Source: Chamaelirium japonicum (Eukaryota > Streptophyta > Magnoliopsida > Liliales > Melanthiaceae). Taken from it: a DNA stretch of 64,000 bases. Shown piece by piece: positions 1-12,815 of this stretch (positions are counted from its first letter, which is position 1; the number at the start of each line of letters is the position of its first letter). Made by a program: the position numbers and the translations under genes. The stretch spans positions 620,001-684,000 of the forward strand of contig CANTAL010000133.1 in NCBI GenBank assembly GCA_947650365.1, given 5' to 3'. Below the pieces are notes generated by a model, which saw only the letters and a program-made list of their open reading frames with translations, was not told the origin of the DNA and did not search any database.

Positions 1-125
1 TACGATCCATTCTAATTCATTCGCACGATCCATTCTAATTCATTCATACGATCCATTCTAATTCATTCGCACGAATGTATGCATTCTAATTCATTCACAC
101 AATCTATTCTAATTCTTTCATACGC
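1..125 (-). repeat. 23-bp satellite, minus-oriented block at left edge
   Basis: Tandem 23-bp units read here as CCATTCTAATTCATTCGCACGAT-like sequence, the complement of the main unit. One 28-bp variant with the CACGAATGTATGC form is included. The block runs off the left edge of the window and ends where the reading changes to GAATTGGAATGGATCG at about 125. Confidence 0.95.
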
Positions 126-1999
126 GTGCAAATGAATTGGAATGGATCGTGCGAATGAATTAGAATGGATCGTACGAATGAATTAGAATAGATTGTGCGA
201 ATGAATTAGAATGGATCGTACGAATGAATTAGAATGGATACATTCGTGCGAATGAATTAGAATGTATCATATGAATGAATTAGAATGGATCATATGAATG
301 AATTCGAATGGATCGTACGAATGAATTAGAATGGATACATTCGTGCGAATGAATTAGAATAGATCATACGAAGGAATTAGGGTGGATTGTACGAATGAAT
401 TAGAATGGATACATTCGTGCGAAAGAATTAGAATGGATTGTATGAATGAATTAGAAAGGATCGTATGAATGAATTAGAATGGATTGTGCGAATGAATTAG
501 AATGGATCGTACGAATGAATTAGAATGGATCGTATGAATAAATTAGAATGGATCGTGTGAATGAATTAGAATGGATCGTACGATTGAATTAGAATGGATA
601 CATTCGTGCGAATGAAGTATAATGGATCATATGAATGAGTACGAATGGATCGTATGAATAAAATAGAATGGATCGAACGAAAGAATTATAATGGATCGTG
701 CTAATGAATTTGAATGGATCGTACGAATAAATTAGAATAGATTGTGCGAATGAATTAGAATGGATCGTACGAATGAATTAGAATGGATCGTCTGAATGAA
801 TTAGAATGGATCGTGCGAATGAATTAGAATGGATCGTACGAATGAATTCGAATGGATACATTTGTGCGAATGAATTAGAATGGATCGTGCTAATGAATTA
901 GAATGGATCGAACGAATGAATTTGAATAGATTGTGCGAATGAATTAGAATGGATCGTACGAATGAATTAGAATGGATACATTCGTGTGAATGAATTAGAA
1001 TGGATCGTATGAATGAATTAGAATTGATCGTATGAATGAGTTAGAATGGATCGTGCGAATGAATTAGAATGGATCGTACGAATGAATTAGAATGGATCGT
1101 ATGAATGAATTAGAATGGATCATGCGAATGAATTGGAATGGATCGTACGAATGAATTAGAATGGATCGTACGAATGAGTAAGAATGGATCGTACGAATGA
1201 AATAGAATGGATTGTACGAAAGAATTAGAATGGATCGTGCTAATGAATTAGAATGGATCATACGAAAGAATTAGAATAGATTGTGCGAATGAATTAGAAT
1301 GGATCGTACGAATGAATTAGAATGGATACATTCGTGCGAATGAATTAGAATGGATCTTATGAATGAATTAGGTTGGATCGTATGAATGAATTAGAATGGG
1401 TCGTACGTATTAATTAGAATGGATACATTCATGGGAACGAATTAGAATGGATCGTACGAAGGAATTAGAGTGGATCATTAGAATGAAATAGAATGGATCG
1501 TACGAAGGAATTAGAATGGATCGTACGAAGGAATTATAATGGATCGTACGAAGGAATTAGATTGGATCGTACGAATGAATAAGAATGGATACATTTGTGC
1601 AAAAGAATTAGAATGGATTGTATGAATGAATTAGAATGGATCGTGCAAATGAATTAGAATGGATCGTAAGAATGAATTAGAATGGATCGTACGAATGAAT
1701 TAGAATAGATTGTGCGAATGAATTAGAATGGATCATACGAATGAATTAGAATGGATACATTCGTGCGAATGAATTAGAATGGATCGTATGAATGAATTAT
1801 AATGGATCGTACGAATGAATGAGAATGGATACATTCGTTCGAATGAATTAGAATAGATCATACGAAGGAATTAGGGTGGATCATACGAATGAATTAGAAT
1901 GGATGCATTCATGCGAAAGAATTAAAATGGATTGTACGAATGAATTAGAATGGATCATATGAATGAATTAGAATGGATCGTGCAAATGAATTAGAATGG

Positions 2000-3005
2000 A
2001 TCAAAAGAATGAATTAGAATGGATCGTATGAATGAATTAGAATAGATCGTACAAATGAATTAGAATGGATCATACGAATGAATTAGAATGGATACATTCA
2101 TGCGAATGAATTAGAATGGATCGTACGAATGAGTAAGAATGGATCGTACGAATGAAATAGAATGGATCGTACGAATGAATTAGAATGGATCGTGCTAACG
2201 AATTAGAATGGATCGTACGAATGAATTAGAATAGATTGTGCGAATGATTTAGAAAGGATCGTATAAATGAATTAGAATGGATCGTATAAATGAATTAGAA
2301 TGGATCGTGCGAATGAATTAGAATGGATCGTACGAATGAATTAGAATGGATACATTCGTGCGAATGAATTAGAATGGATCGTATGAATGAGTAAGAATGG
2401 ATCGTACGAATGAAATAGAATGGATCATACGAATGAATTAGAATAGATCAGGCTAATGAATTAGAATGGATCGTACGAATGAATTAGAAAAGATAGTGCG
2501 AATGAATTAGAATGGATCGTACGAATGAATTAGAATGGACACATTCGTGCGAATGAATTAAATGGATCGTATGAATGAATTAGATTGGATCGTATGAATG
2601 AATTAGAATGGATCGTACGTATAAATTAGAATGGATACATTCATGGGAATGAATTAGAATGGATCGTACGAAGGAATTAGAATGGATCATACGAATGAAA
2701 TAGAATTGATCGTACGAAGGAATTAGAATGGATCATACGAAGGAATTAGAATGGTTCGTACGAAGGAATTAGAATGGATCGTACGAATGAATTAGAATGG
2801 ATACATTCGTGCAAAAGAATTAGAATGGACTGTATGAATGAATTAGAATGGATCGTGCAAATGAATTAGAATGGATCGAGCGAATGAATTAGAATGGATC
2901 GTACGAATGAATTAGAATGGATACGTTCGTGCGAATGAATTAGAATGGATCGTATGAATGAATTAAAATGGATCGTATGAATGAATTCGAATGGATCGTA
3001 CGAAT
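2000..3005 (+). repeat. 1-kb segmental duplication, copy 1
   Basis: This stretch matches 7371-8376 at a constant offset of 5371 bp. Shared private variants include AATAGATCGTACAAATG, GATTTAGAAAGGAT, AGATCAGGCTAATG and a unit lacking two bases (AATTAAATGG). The ends were judged by eye. Confidence 0.8.
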
Positions 3006-6000
3006 GAATTAGAATGGATACATTCATGCGAATAAATTAGAATGGATCATACGAAGGAATTAGGGTGGATCATACGAATGAATTAGAATGGATACATTCG
3101 TGCGAAAGAATTAGAATGGATTGAATGAATGAATTAGAATGGATCGTATGAATGAATTAGAATAGATCATGCGAATGAATTAGAATGGGTCGTACGAATG
3201 AATTGAAATGGATCGTATGAATGAATTAGAATGGATCGTGCGAATGAATTAGAATGGATCGTACGAATGAATTAGAATGGATACATTTATGCGAATGAAT
3301 TAGAATGGATCGTACGAATGCATAAGAATGGATCGTACGAATGAAATAAAATGGATCGTACGAATGAATTAGAATGGATCATGCGAATGAATTAAATTGG
3401 ATCGTGCAAATGAATTAGAACGGATCGTACGAATGAATTAGAATGGATACATTCGTACGAATGAATTAGAATGGATCATACGAATGAATTAGACTGGATC
3501 GTATGAATGAATTTGAATGGAGCTTGCGAATGAAATAGAATGGATCGTACGAATGAATTAGAATGGATCGCATGAATGAATTAGAATGGATCGTATGAAT
3601 GAATAAGAATGGATCGTGCGAATGAATTAGAATGGATCGTATGAATGAATTAGAATGGATCGTGCGAATGAATTAGAATAGAACGTATGAATGAATTAGA
3701 ATGGATATATTCGTGCGAATGAATTAGAATGGATCGTACGAATGAGTAAGAATGGATCGTACGAATGAAATAAAATGGATCGTACGATTGAATTAGAATG
3801 GATCGTGCTAATGAATTAGAATGGATCGTACGAATGAATTAGAATAGATTGTGCGAACGAATTAGAATGGATCGTACGAATGAATTAGAATGGATCGTAC
3901 GTATGAACTTGAATGGATCGTACAAATGAGTAAGAATGGATCGTATGAATGAAATTAAATGGATCGTACGAATGAATTAGAATGGATCGTGCGAATGAAT
4001 TAGATTGGATCGTGCGAATGAATTAGAATGGATCGTACGAATGAATTAGAATGGATACATTCCTACGAATGAATTAGAATGGATCGTACGAATGTATTAG
4101 ACTGGATCATATGAATGAATTAGAATGGATCGTTCGAATGAATTAGAATGGATCGTACGAATGAATTAGAATGGATACATTCGTGCGAATGAATTAGAAT
4201 GGATCGTATGAATGAATTAGAATGGATCGTATGAATGAATTAGAATGGATCGTGCGAATGAATTAGAATGGATCGTGCGAATGAATTAGAATGGATCGTG
4301 CGAATGAATTAGAATGGATCGTATGAATGAATTAGAATGGATCGTGTGAATGAATTAGAATGGATACATTCGTGCGAATGAATTAGAATGGATCGTACGA
4401 ATGAGTAAGAATGGACCGTACGAATGATATAGAATGGTTCGTACGAATGAATTAGAATGGATCGTGCTAATGAATTGGAAAGGATCGTAAGAATGAATTA
4501 GAATAGATTGTGCGAATGAATTCGAATGGATCATACGAATGAATTAGAATGGATACATTCGTGCGAAGGAATTAGAATGTATCGTACGAATGAATCATAC
4601 GAAGGAATTAGAATGAATTAGAATGGATGCATTCGTGAGAATGAATTAGAATGGATCGTGTGAATGAATTAGATTGGATCGTATGAATGAATTAGAATGG
4701 ATCGTACGTATGAATTAGAATGGATACATTCATGGGAATGAATTAGAATGGATCGAACGAAGGAATTAGAATGGATCATACGAAGGAATTAGAATGGATC
4801 GTATGAAGGAATTAGAATGGATCGTACGAATAAATTAGAATGGATACATTCGTGCAAAAGAATTAGAATGGATTGTATGAATGAATTAGAATGGATCGTA
4901 CAAATGAATTAGAATGGATCGTGCGAATGGATTAGAATGGATCATACGAATGAATTAGAATAGATTGTGCGAATGAATTAGAATGGATCGTACGAATGAA
5001 TTAGAATGGATACATTCGTGCGAATGAATTAGAATGGATCGTATGAATGAATTAGAATGGATCGTATGAATGAATTCGAATGGATCGTACGAATGAATTA
5101 GAATGGATACATTCGTGTGAATGAATTAATATTGATCGTACGAAGGAATTAGGGTGGATTGTACGAATGAATTAGAATAGATACATTCGTGCAAAAGAAT
5201 TAGAATGGATTGTATGAATGAATTAGAATGGATCGTATGAATGAATTAGAATGGATCGTGCGAATGAATTAGAATGGATCGTACGAATGAATTAGAATGG
5301 ATCGTATGAATGAATTAGAATAGATCGTGCGAATGAATTAGAATGGATCGTACGAATGAATTAGAATGGATACATTCGTGCGAATGAATTAGAATGGATC
5401 ATACAAATGAGTAAGAATGGATCGCACGATTGAAATAGAATGGATCGTACGAATGAATTACAATGGATCGTGTTAATGAATTAGAATGGATCGTACGAAT
5501 GAATTTGAATAGATTGTGCGAATGAATTAGAATGGATCATACGAATGAATTAGAATGGATACATTCGTGTGAATGAATTAGAATGGATCGTATGAATGAA
5601 TTAGAATGGATCGTGCGAATGAATTAGAATGGATCGTACGAATGAATTAGAATGGATCGTATGAATGAATTAGAATGGATCTTGCGAATGAATTAGAATG
5701 GGTCGTACAAATGAATTAGAAAGGATACGGTCGTGCGAATGAATTAGAATGGATCGTACGAATAAGTAAGAATGGATCGTACGAATGAAATAGAAAAGAT
5801 CGTACGAAAGAATTAGAACGGATCGTGCTAATGAATTAGAATGGATCGTACGAATGAATTAGAATAGATTGTGCGAATGAATTAGAATGGATCGTACGAA
5901 TGAATTAGAATGGATACATTCGTGCGAATGAATTGGAATGGATCTTATGAATGAATTAGATTGGATCGTATGAATGAATTAGAATGGATCGTACGTATGA

Positions 6001-7370
6001 ATTAGAATGGATAGATTCATGGGAATGAATTAGAATAGATCGTACGAAGGAATTAGAATGGATCATACGAATGAAATAGAATGAATCGTACGAAGGAATT
6101 AGAATGGATCGTACGAAGGAATTATAATGGATCATACGAAGGAATTAGAATGGGTCGTACGAATAAATTAGAATGGATACATTTGTGCAAAAGAATTAGA
6201 ATGGATTGTATGAATGAATTAGAATGGATCGTGCAAATGAATTAGAATGGATCGTGCGAATGAATTAGAATGGATCGTACGAATGAATTAGAATAGATTG
6301 TGCGAATGAATTAGAATGGATCGTACGAATGAATTAGAATGGATACATTCGTGCGAATGAATTAGAATGGATCGTATGAATGAATTAGAGTGGATCGTAT
6401 GAATGAATTCGAATGGATCGTACGAATGAATTAGAATGGATACATTCGTTCGAATGAATTAGAATGGATCATACGAAGGAATTAGAGTGGATCGTACGAA
6501 TGAATTAGAATGGATACATTCGTACAAAAGAATTAAAATGGATTGTATGAATGAATTAGAATGGATCATATGAATAAATTAGAATGGATCGTGCAAATGA
6601 ATTAGAATGAATCGTAAGAATGAATTAGAATGGATCGTATGAATGAATTAGAATAGATTTGCAAATTAATTAGAATGGATCATACGAATGAATTAGAATG
6701 GATACATTCGTGCGAATGAATTAGAATGGATCGTACGAATAAGTAAGAATGGATCGTACGAATAAAATAGAATGGATCGTACGAATGAATTAGAATGGAT
6801 CATGCTAACGAATTAGAATGGATCGTACGAATGAATTAGAACAGATTGTGCGAATGAATTAGAATGGATCGTACGAATGAATTAGAATGTATCGTATAAA
6901 TGAATTAGAATGGATCGTGCGAATGAATTAGATTGGATACATTCGAGCGAATGAATTAGAATGGATCGTACGAATGAGTAAGAATGGATCGTACGAATGA
7001 AATAGAATTGGTTGTACGAATGAATTAGAATGGATCGTGCTAATGAATTAGAATGGATCGTACGAATGAATTAGAATGGATCGTACGAATGAATTAGAAT
7101 GGATACATTCGTGCGAATGAATTAGAATGGATCGTATGAATGAATTAGATTGGATCGTATGAATAAATTAGAATGGATCGTACGTATGAATTAGAATTGA
7201 TACATTCATGGGAATGAATTAGAATGGATCGTACGAAGGAATTACAATGGATCGTTCGAAGGAATTAGAATGGATCGTATGAATGAATTAGAATGGATAC
7301 ATTCGTGCAAAAGAATTAGAATGAATTGTATGAATGAATTAGAATGGATCGTACAAATTAATTAGAATGG

Positions 7371-8376
7371 ATCGTGCGAATGAATTAGAATGGATCATAC
7401 GAATGAATTGGAATAGATCGTACAAATGAATTAGAATGGATCATACGAATGAATTAGAATGGATACATTCATGCGAATGAATTAGAATGGATCGTACGAA
7501 TGAGTAAGAATGGATCGTACGAATAAAATAGAATGGATCGTACGAATGAATTATAATGGATCGTACTAACGAATTAGAATGGATCGTACGAATGAATTAG
7601 AATAGATTGTGCGAATGATTTAGAAAGGATTGTATAAATGAATTAGAATGGATCGTATAAATGAATTAGAATGGATCGTGCGAATGAATTAGAATGGATC
7701 GTACGAATGAATTAGAATGGATACATTCGTGCGAATGAATTAGAATGGATCGTATGAATGAGTAAGAATGGATCGTACGAATGAAATAGAATGGATCATA
7801 TGAATGAATTAGAATAGATCAGGCTAATGAATTAGAATGGATCATACGAATGAAATAGAAAAGATAGTGCGAATGAATTAGAATGGATCGTACGAATGAA
7901 TTAGAATGGACATATTCGTGCGAATGAATTAAATGGATCGTATGAATGAATTAGATTGGATCGTATGAATGAATTAGAATGGATCGTACGTATAAATTAG
8001 AATGGATACATTCATGGGAATGAATTAGAATGGATCGTACGAAGGAATTAGAATGGATCATACGAATGAAATAGAATGGATCGTACGAAGGAATTAGAAT
8101 GGATCATATGAAGGAATTAGAATGGATCGTACGAAGGAATTAGAATGGATCGTACGAATGAATTAGAATGGATACATTCGTGCAAAAGAATTAGAATGGA
8201 CTGTATGAATGAATTAGAATGGATCGTGCAAATGAATTAGAATGGATCGTGCGAATGAATTAGAATGGATCGTACGAATGAATTAGAATGGATACATTCG
8301 TGCGAATGAATTAGAATGGATAGTATGAATGAATTAGAATGGATCGTATGAATAAATTCGAATGGATCGTACGAAT
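7371..8376 (+). repeat. 1-kb segmental duplication, copy 2
   Basis: Direct copy of 2000-3005, with the same private variants in the same order at a 5371-bp offset. The match ends where this copy runs into a scrambled stretch (GAATGTATATCCATTCATGCG) at about 8376. Confidence 0.8.
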
Positions 8377-8450
8377 GTATATCCATTCATGCGAATGATT
8401 GTATGAATGATTGTATGAATGACTTAGAATGGATCATATGATGAATTAGA
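8376..8450. repeat. Scrambled satellite patch
   Basis: The 23-bp register breaks down. Shortened units (GAATGATTGTAT repeated twice) and a small inverted piece (TATCCATTCATGCG) appear before normal units resume. Confidence 0.7.
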
Positions 8451-9479
8451 ATGGATCGTGCGAATGAATTAGAATGGATTGTGATAATGAGTAAGAATGG
8501 ATCGTACGAATGAAATAGAATGGATCGTACGAATGAATTAGAATGGATCGTGCTAATGAATTAGAATGGATCGTACGAATGAATTAGAATAGATTGTGCG
8601 AATGAATTAGAATGGATCGTGCGAATGAATTAGAATGGATACATTCGTGCGAATGAATTAGAATGGATCGTATGAATGAATTAGAATGGATCGTATGAAT
8701 GAATTCGAATGGATTGTACGAATGAATTAGAATGGATACATTCTTGCAAATGAATTAGAATGGATCATACGAAGGAATTAGGGTGGAACGTACGAAAGAA
8801 TTAGAATGGATACATTCGTGCGAAAGAATTAGAATAGATTGTATGAATGAATTAGATTGGATCATATGAATGAATTAGAATAGATCGTGCGAATGAATTA
8901 GAATGGATCGTACGAATGAATTAGAATGGATACATTCGTGCGAATGAATTAGAATGGATCGTACGAATGAGTAAGAATGGATCGTACGAATGAAATAGAA
9001 TGGGTCGTACGAATGAATTAGAATGGATCATGCTAATGAATTAGAATGGATCGTACGAATGAATTAGAATAGATTGTGCGAATGACTTAGAATGGATCGT
9101 ACGAATGAATAAGAATGGATACATTCGTGCGAATGAATTAGAATGGATCGTATGAATGAATTAGATTGGATCGTATGAATGAATTAGAATGGATCGTATG
9201 TATGAATTAGAATGGATACATTCATGGGAATGAATTAGAATGGATCGTACGAAGGAATTAGAATGGATCATACGAATGAAATAGAATGGATCGTATGAAT
9301 GAATTAGAATGGATTGTATGAATGAATTAGAATGGATCGTGCGAATGAATTAGAATGGATCGTACGAATGAATTAGAATGAATACATTCGTGCGAAAGAA
9401 TTAGAATGGATTGTATGAATGAATTAGAATGGATCGAATGAATGAATTAGAATGGATCGTGCAAATGAATTTGATTGGA

Positions 9480-9700
9480 TCGTATGTATGAATTAGAATG
9501 AATTAGAATGTATTAGGAATTAGAATGGATCATACAAATGAATTAGAATGGATCATATGAATGAATTAGAATGGATCGTACGAATGGATTAGAATGTATT
9601 CTAATTAGAATGGATCGTGCGGATGAATGAATTAGAATAGATTGTGTGAATGAATTAGAATGAATTCCTTCGCACGAATGTATCCATACGAATGAATTAG
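9480..9700. repeat. Scrambled satellite patch with micro-inversion
   Basis: Units here are truncated or doubled (GAATTAGAATGAATTAGAATG, TATTCTAATTAGAATGG). A short minus-oriented piece (TTCCTTCGCACGAATGTATCC, about 9665-9685) lies inside the plus array. The pattern suggests repeated break-and-rejoin events. Confidence 0.7.
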
Positions 9701-10996
9701 AATGGATCGTACGAATGAATTAGAATGGATCGTATGAATGAATTAGAATAGATCATACGAATGAATTAGAATGGATACATTCGTGCGAATGAATTAGAAT
9801 GGATCGTATGAATGAATTAGAATGGATCGTATGAATGAATTAGAATGGATACATTCATGGGAATGAATTAGAATAGATTGGATAGTATGAATGAATTAGA
9901 ATGGATCGTATGAATGAATTAGAACGGATCGTGCGAATGAATTAGAATGGATCGTACGAATGAATTAGAATGGATACATTCGTGCGAATGAATTAGAATG
10001 GATCGTACGAATTAATTAGAATGGATCTTATGAATGAATTAGAATGTATCGTACGAATGAATTAGAATGGATTGTATAAATGATCGTATGAATGAATTAG
10101 AATGGATCGTACGTATGAATTAGAATGGATACATTCATGGGAATGAATTAGAATGGATCGTACGAAGGAATTAGATTGGATCGCACGAAGGAATTAGAAT
10201 GGATCGTACAAACGAATTAGAATGGATCATACGAATGAATTAAAATGCATACATTTGTGCAAAAGAATTAGAATGGATTGTATGAATGAATTAGAATGGA
10301 TCGTTCAAATGAATTAGAATGGATCGTACGAATGAATTAGAATGGATCATACGAATGAATTAGAATGGATCATACGAATGAATTAGAATGTATCGTGCTA
10401 ATGAAATAGAATGGATCGTACGAATGAATTAGAATAGATCGTACGAATGAGTAAGAATGGATCGAACGAATGAAATAGAATGGATCGTACGAATGAATTA
10501 GAATGGATCGTGAAAAAGAATTAGATTGGATCATGCGAATGAATTAGAATGGATCGTACGAATGAATTAGAATGGATACATTCGTGTGAATGAATTAGAA
10601 TGGATCGTATGAATGAATTAGAATGGATCGTATGAATAAATTCGAATGGATTGTACGTATGAATTAGAATGAATCGTACGAATGAATTAGAATGGATCGT
10701 ATGAATGAATTAGAATGGATCGTATAAAGGAATTAGAATGGATCGTACAAAGGAATTAGAATGGATCGTACGAATGAATTAGAATGCATACATTCGTGCA
10801 AAAGAATTAGAATGGATTGTATGAATGAATTAGAATGGATCGTACAAATGAATTAGAATGGATCGTGCGAATAAATTAGAATAGATGGTACGATTGAATT
10901 AGAATAGATTGTGCGAATGAATTAGATTGGATCATACGAATAAATTAGAATGGATACATTCGTGCAAATGAATTAGAATGGATCGTATGAATGAAT

Positions 10997-11026
10997 TAGA
11001 ATGGATCGTACGTTCGATCCATTCTA
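10997..11026. repeat. Inverted repeat at strand switch
   Basis: Arms TAGAATGGATCG (10997-11008) and CGATCCATTCTA (11015-11026) are exact complements around a 6-base centre. They mark the change from plus to minus satellite. Confidence 0.9.
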
Positions 11027-12815
11027 TTTCATTCGTACGATCCATTCTTACTCATTCGTTCGATCCATTCTAATTCATTCATACGAACCATTCTAATTCA
11101 TTCATACGATCCATTCTAATCCATTCGTACGATCCATTCTAATTCTTTAGCACGATCCATTCTAATTCATTCGTACGATCCATTCTATTTCATTCGTACG
11201 ATCCATTCTTACTCATTTGTACGATCCAGTCTAATTCATTCGCACGAATGTATCCATTCTAATTCATTCGTATGATCCATTCTAATTCATTCATACGATC
11301 CATTCTAATTCATTCACACGATCCATTCTAATTCATTAATACAATCAATTCTAATTCATTCGTATGATCCATTCTAATTAATTCGCACAATCTATTCTAA
11401 TTTATTCATAAGATCCATTTTAATTCATTAGCATGATCCATTCTATTTCATTCGTACGATCCATTCTAACTCATTCGTACGATCCATTCTAATTCATTCG
11501 CCTGAACGTATCCATTCTAATTCATTCATATGATCCATTCTAATTCATTCGCACAATCCATTCTAATTCATTCATACGATCCATTCTAATTCATTCGTAC
11601 GATCCATTCTAATTCATTCGCACAATCTATTCTAATGCATTCGTATGATCCATTCTAATTCATTAGCACGATCCATTCTAATTCATTCGTATGATCCATT
11701 CTATTTCATTCGTACGATCCATTCATACTCACTCGTACGATCCATTCTAATTCATTCGCACGAATGTATCCATTCTAATTATTCGTACGATCCATTCTAA
11801 TTTATTCATACAATCCATTCTAATTTATTCGCACAATCTATTCTAATTCATTCGTACGATCCATTCTAATTCATTAGCATGATCCATTCTAATTCATTCG
11901 TACGATCCATTTTATTTCATTCGTATGATCCATTCTTACTCATTCGTACGATCCATTCTAATTCATTCGCACGAATGTATCCATTCTAATTCATTTTTAT
12001 GATCCATTCTAATTCAATCGCACGATCCATTCTAATTTATTCATATGATCCATTCTAATTCATTCGTACGATCCATTCTAATTCATTCGCACGATCCATT
12101 CTAATTAATTCATACGATCTATTCTAATTCATTCGCACGAATGTATCCATTCTAATTCATTCCCACGATCCACCCTAATTCATTCATACGATCCATTCTA
12201 ATTCCTTAGTCCGATCCATTCTAATTCATTCCCATGAATGTATCCATTCTAATTCATACGTACGATCCATTCTAATTCATTCATACGATCCAATCTAATT
12301 CATTCGCACGAATGTATCCATTCTAATTCATTTGTACGATCCATTCTAATTCATTCGCACAATCTATTCTAATTCATTCGTACGATCCATTCTAATTCAT
12401 TAGCAAGATCCATTCTAATTCATCTGTACGATCCATTCTATTTCATTCTAATTCCTTCGTATGATCCATTCGTACGATCCATTCTAATTCCTTCGCACGA
12501 ATGTATCCATTCTAATTCTTCCATACAATCCATTCTAATTCTTTCGCACGAATGTATCCATTCTAATTCATTCGTACCATCCATTCTAATTCATTCGTAC
12601 AATATATTCTAATTCATTCTAACGATCCATTCTAATTCCTTCGTACGATCCATTCTAATTCCTTTGTACGATCCATTCTATTACATTCGTATGATCCATT
12701 CTAATTCCTTCGTACGATCCATTCTAATTCATTCCCATGAATGTATACACTCTAATTCATTCGCACAATCTATTCTAATTCATTCATACGATACATTCTA
12801 TTTCATTCGCACGAT
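11010..12815 (-). repeat. 23/28-bp satellite, minus-oriented block
   Basis: Complement-oriented units (CCATTCTAATTCATTCGTACGAT) with the same variant set as the plus arrays, including CATTCTTACTCATT, CATTCTATTTCATT, CATTAGCACGAT and CGCACGAATGTATCC. The long open frame through 12664-12849 is a result of 69 nt equalling three units, and is not a gene. Confidence 0.96.

Larger units (their letters stand above)
126..11009 (+). repeat. 23/28-bp satellite, 10.9-kb plus-oriented array
   Basis: Head-to-tail units of GAATGAATTA followed by GAATGGATCGTAC (23 bp) are mixed with 28-bp units in which GGATACATTCGTGC replaces GGATCGTGC. Marked variants recur in the same order: GAGTAAGAATGG, then GAAATAGAATGG, then GTGCTAATG, then AGATTGTGCG, then ATACATTCGTGCG. 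Another recurring run is ATTGGATCGTATG, CGTACGTATG, ATACATTCATGGG, CGTACGAAGG, found near 1.35, 2.6, 4.7, 5.95, 7.15, 7.95 and 9.15 kb. This shows loose higher-order organisation on a scale of roughly 0.8-2 kb. Nothing gene-like is present. Confidence 0.97.
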
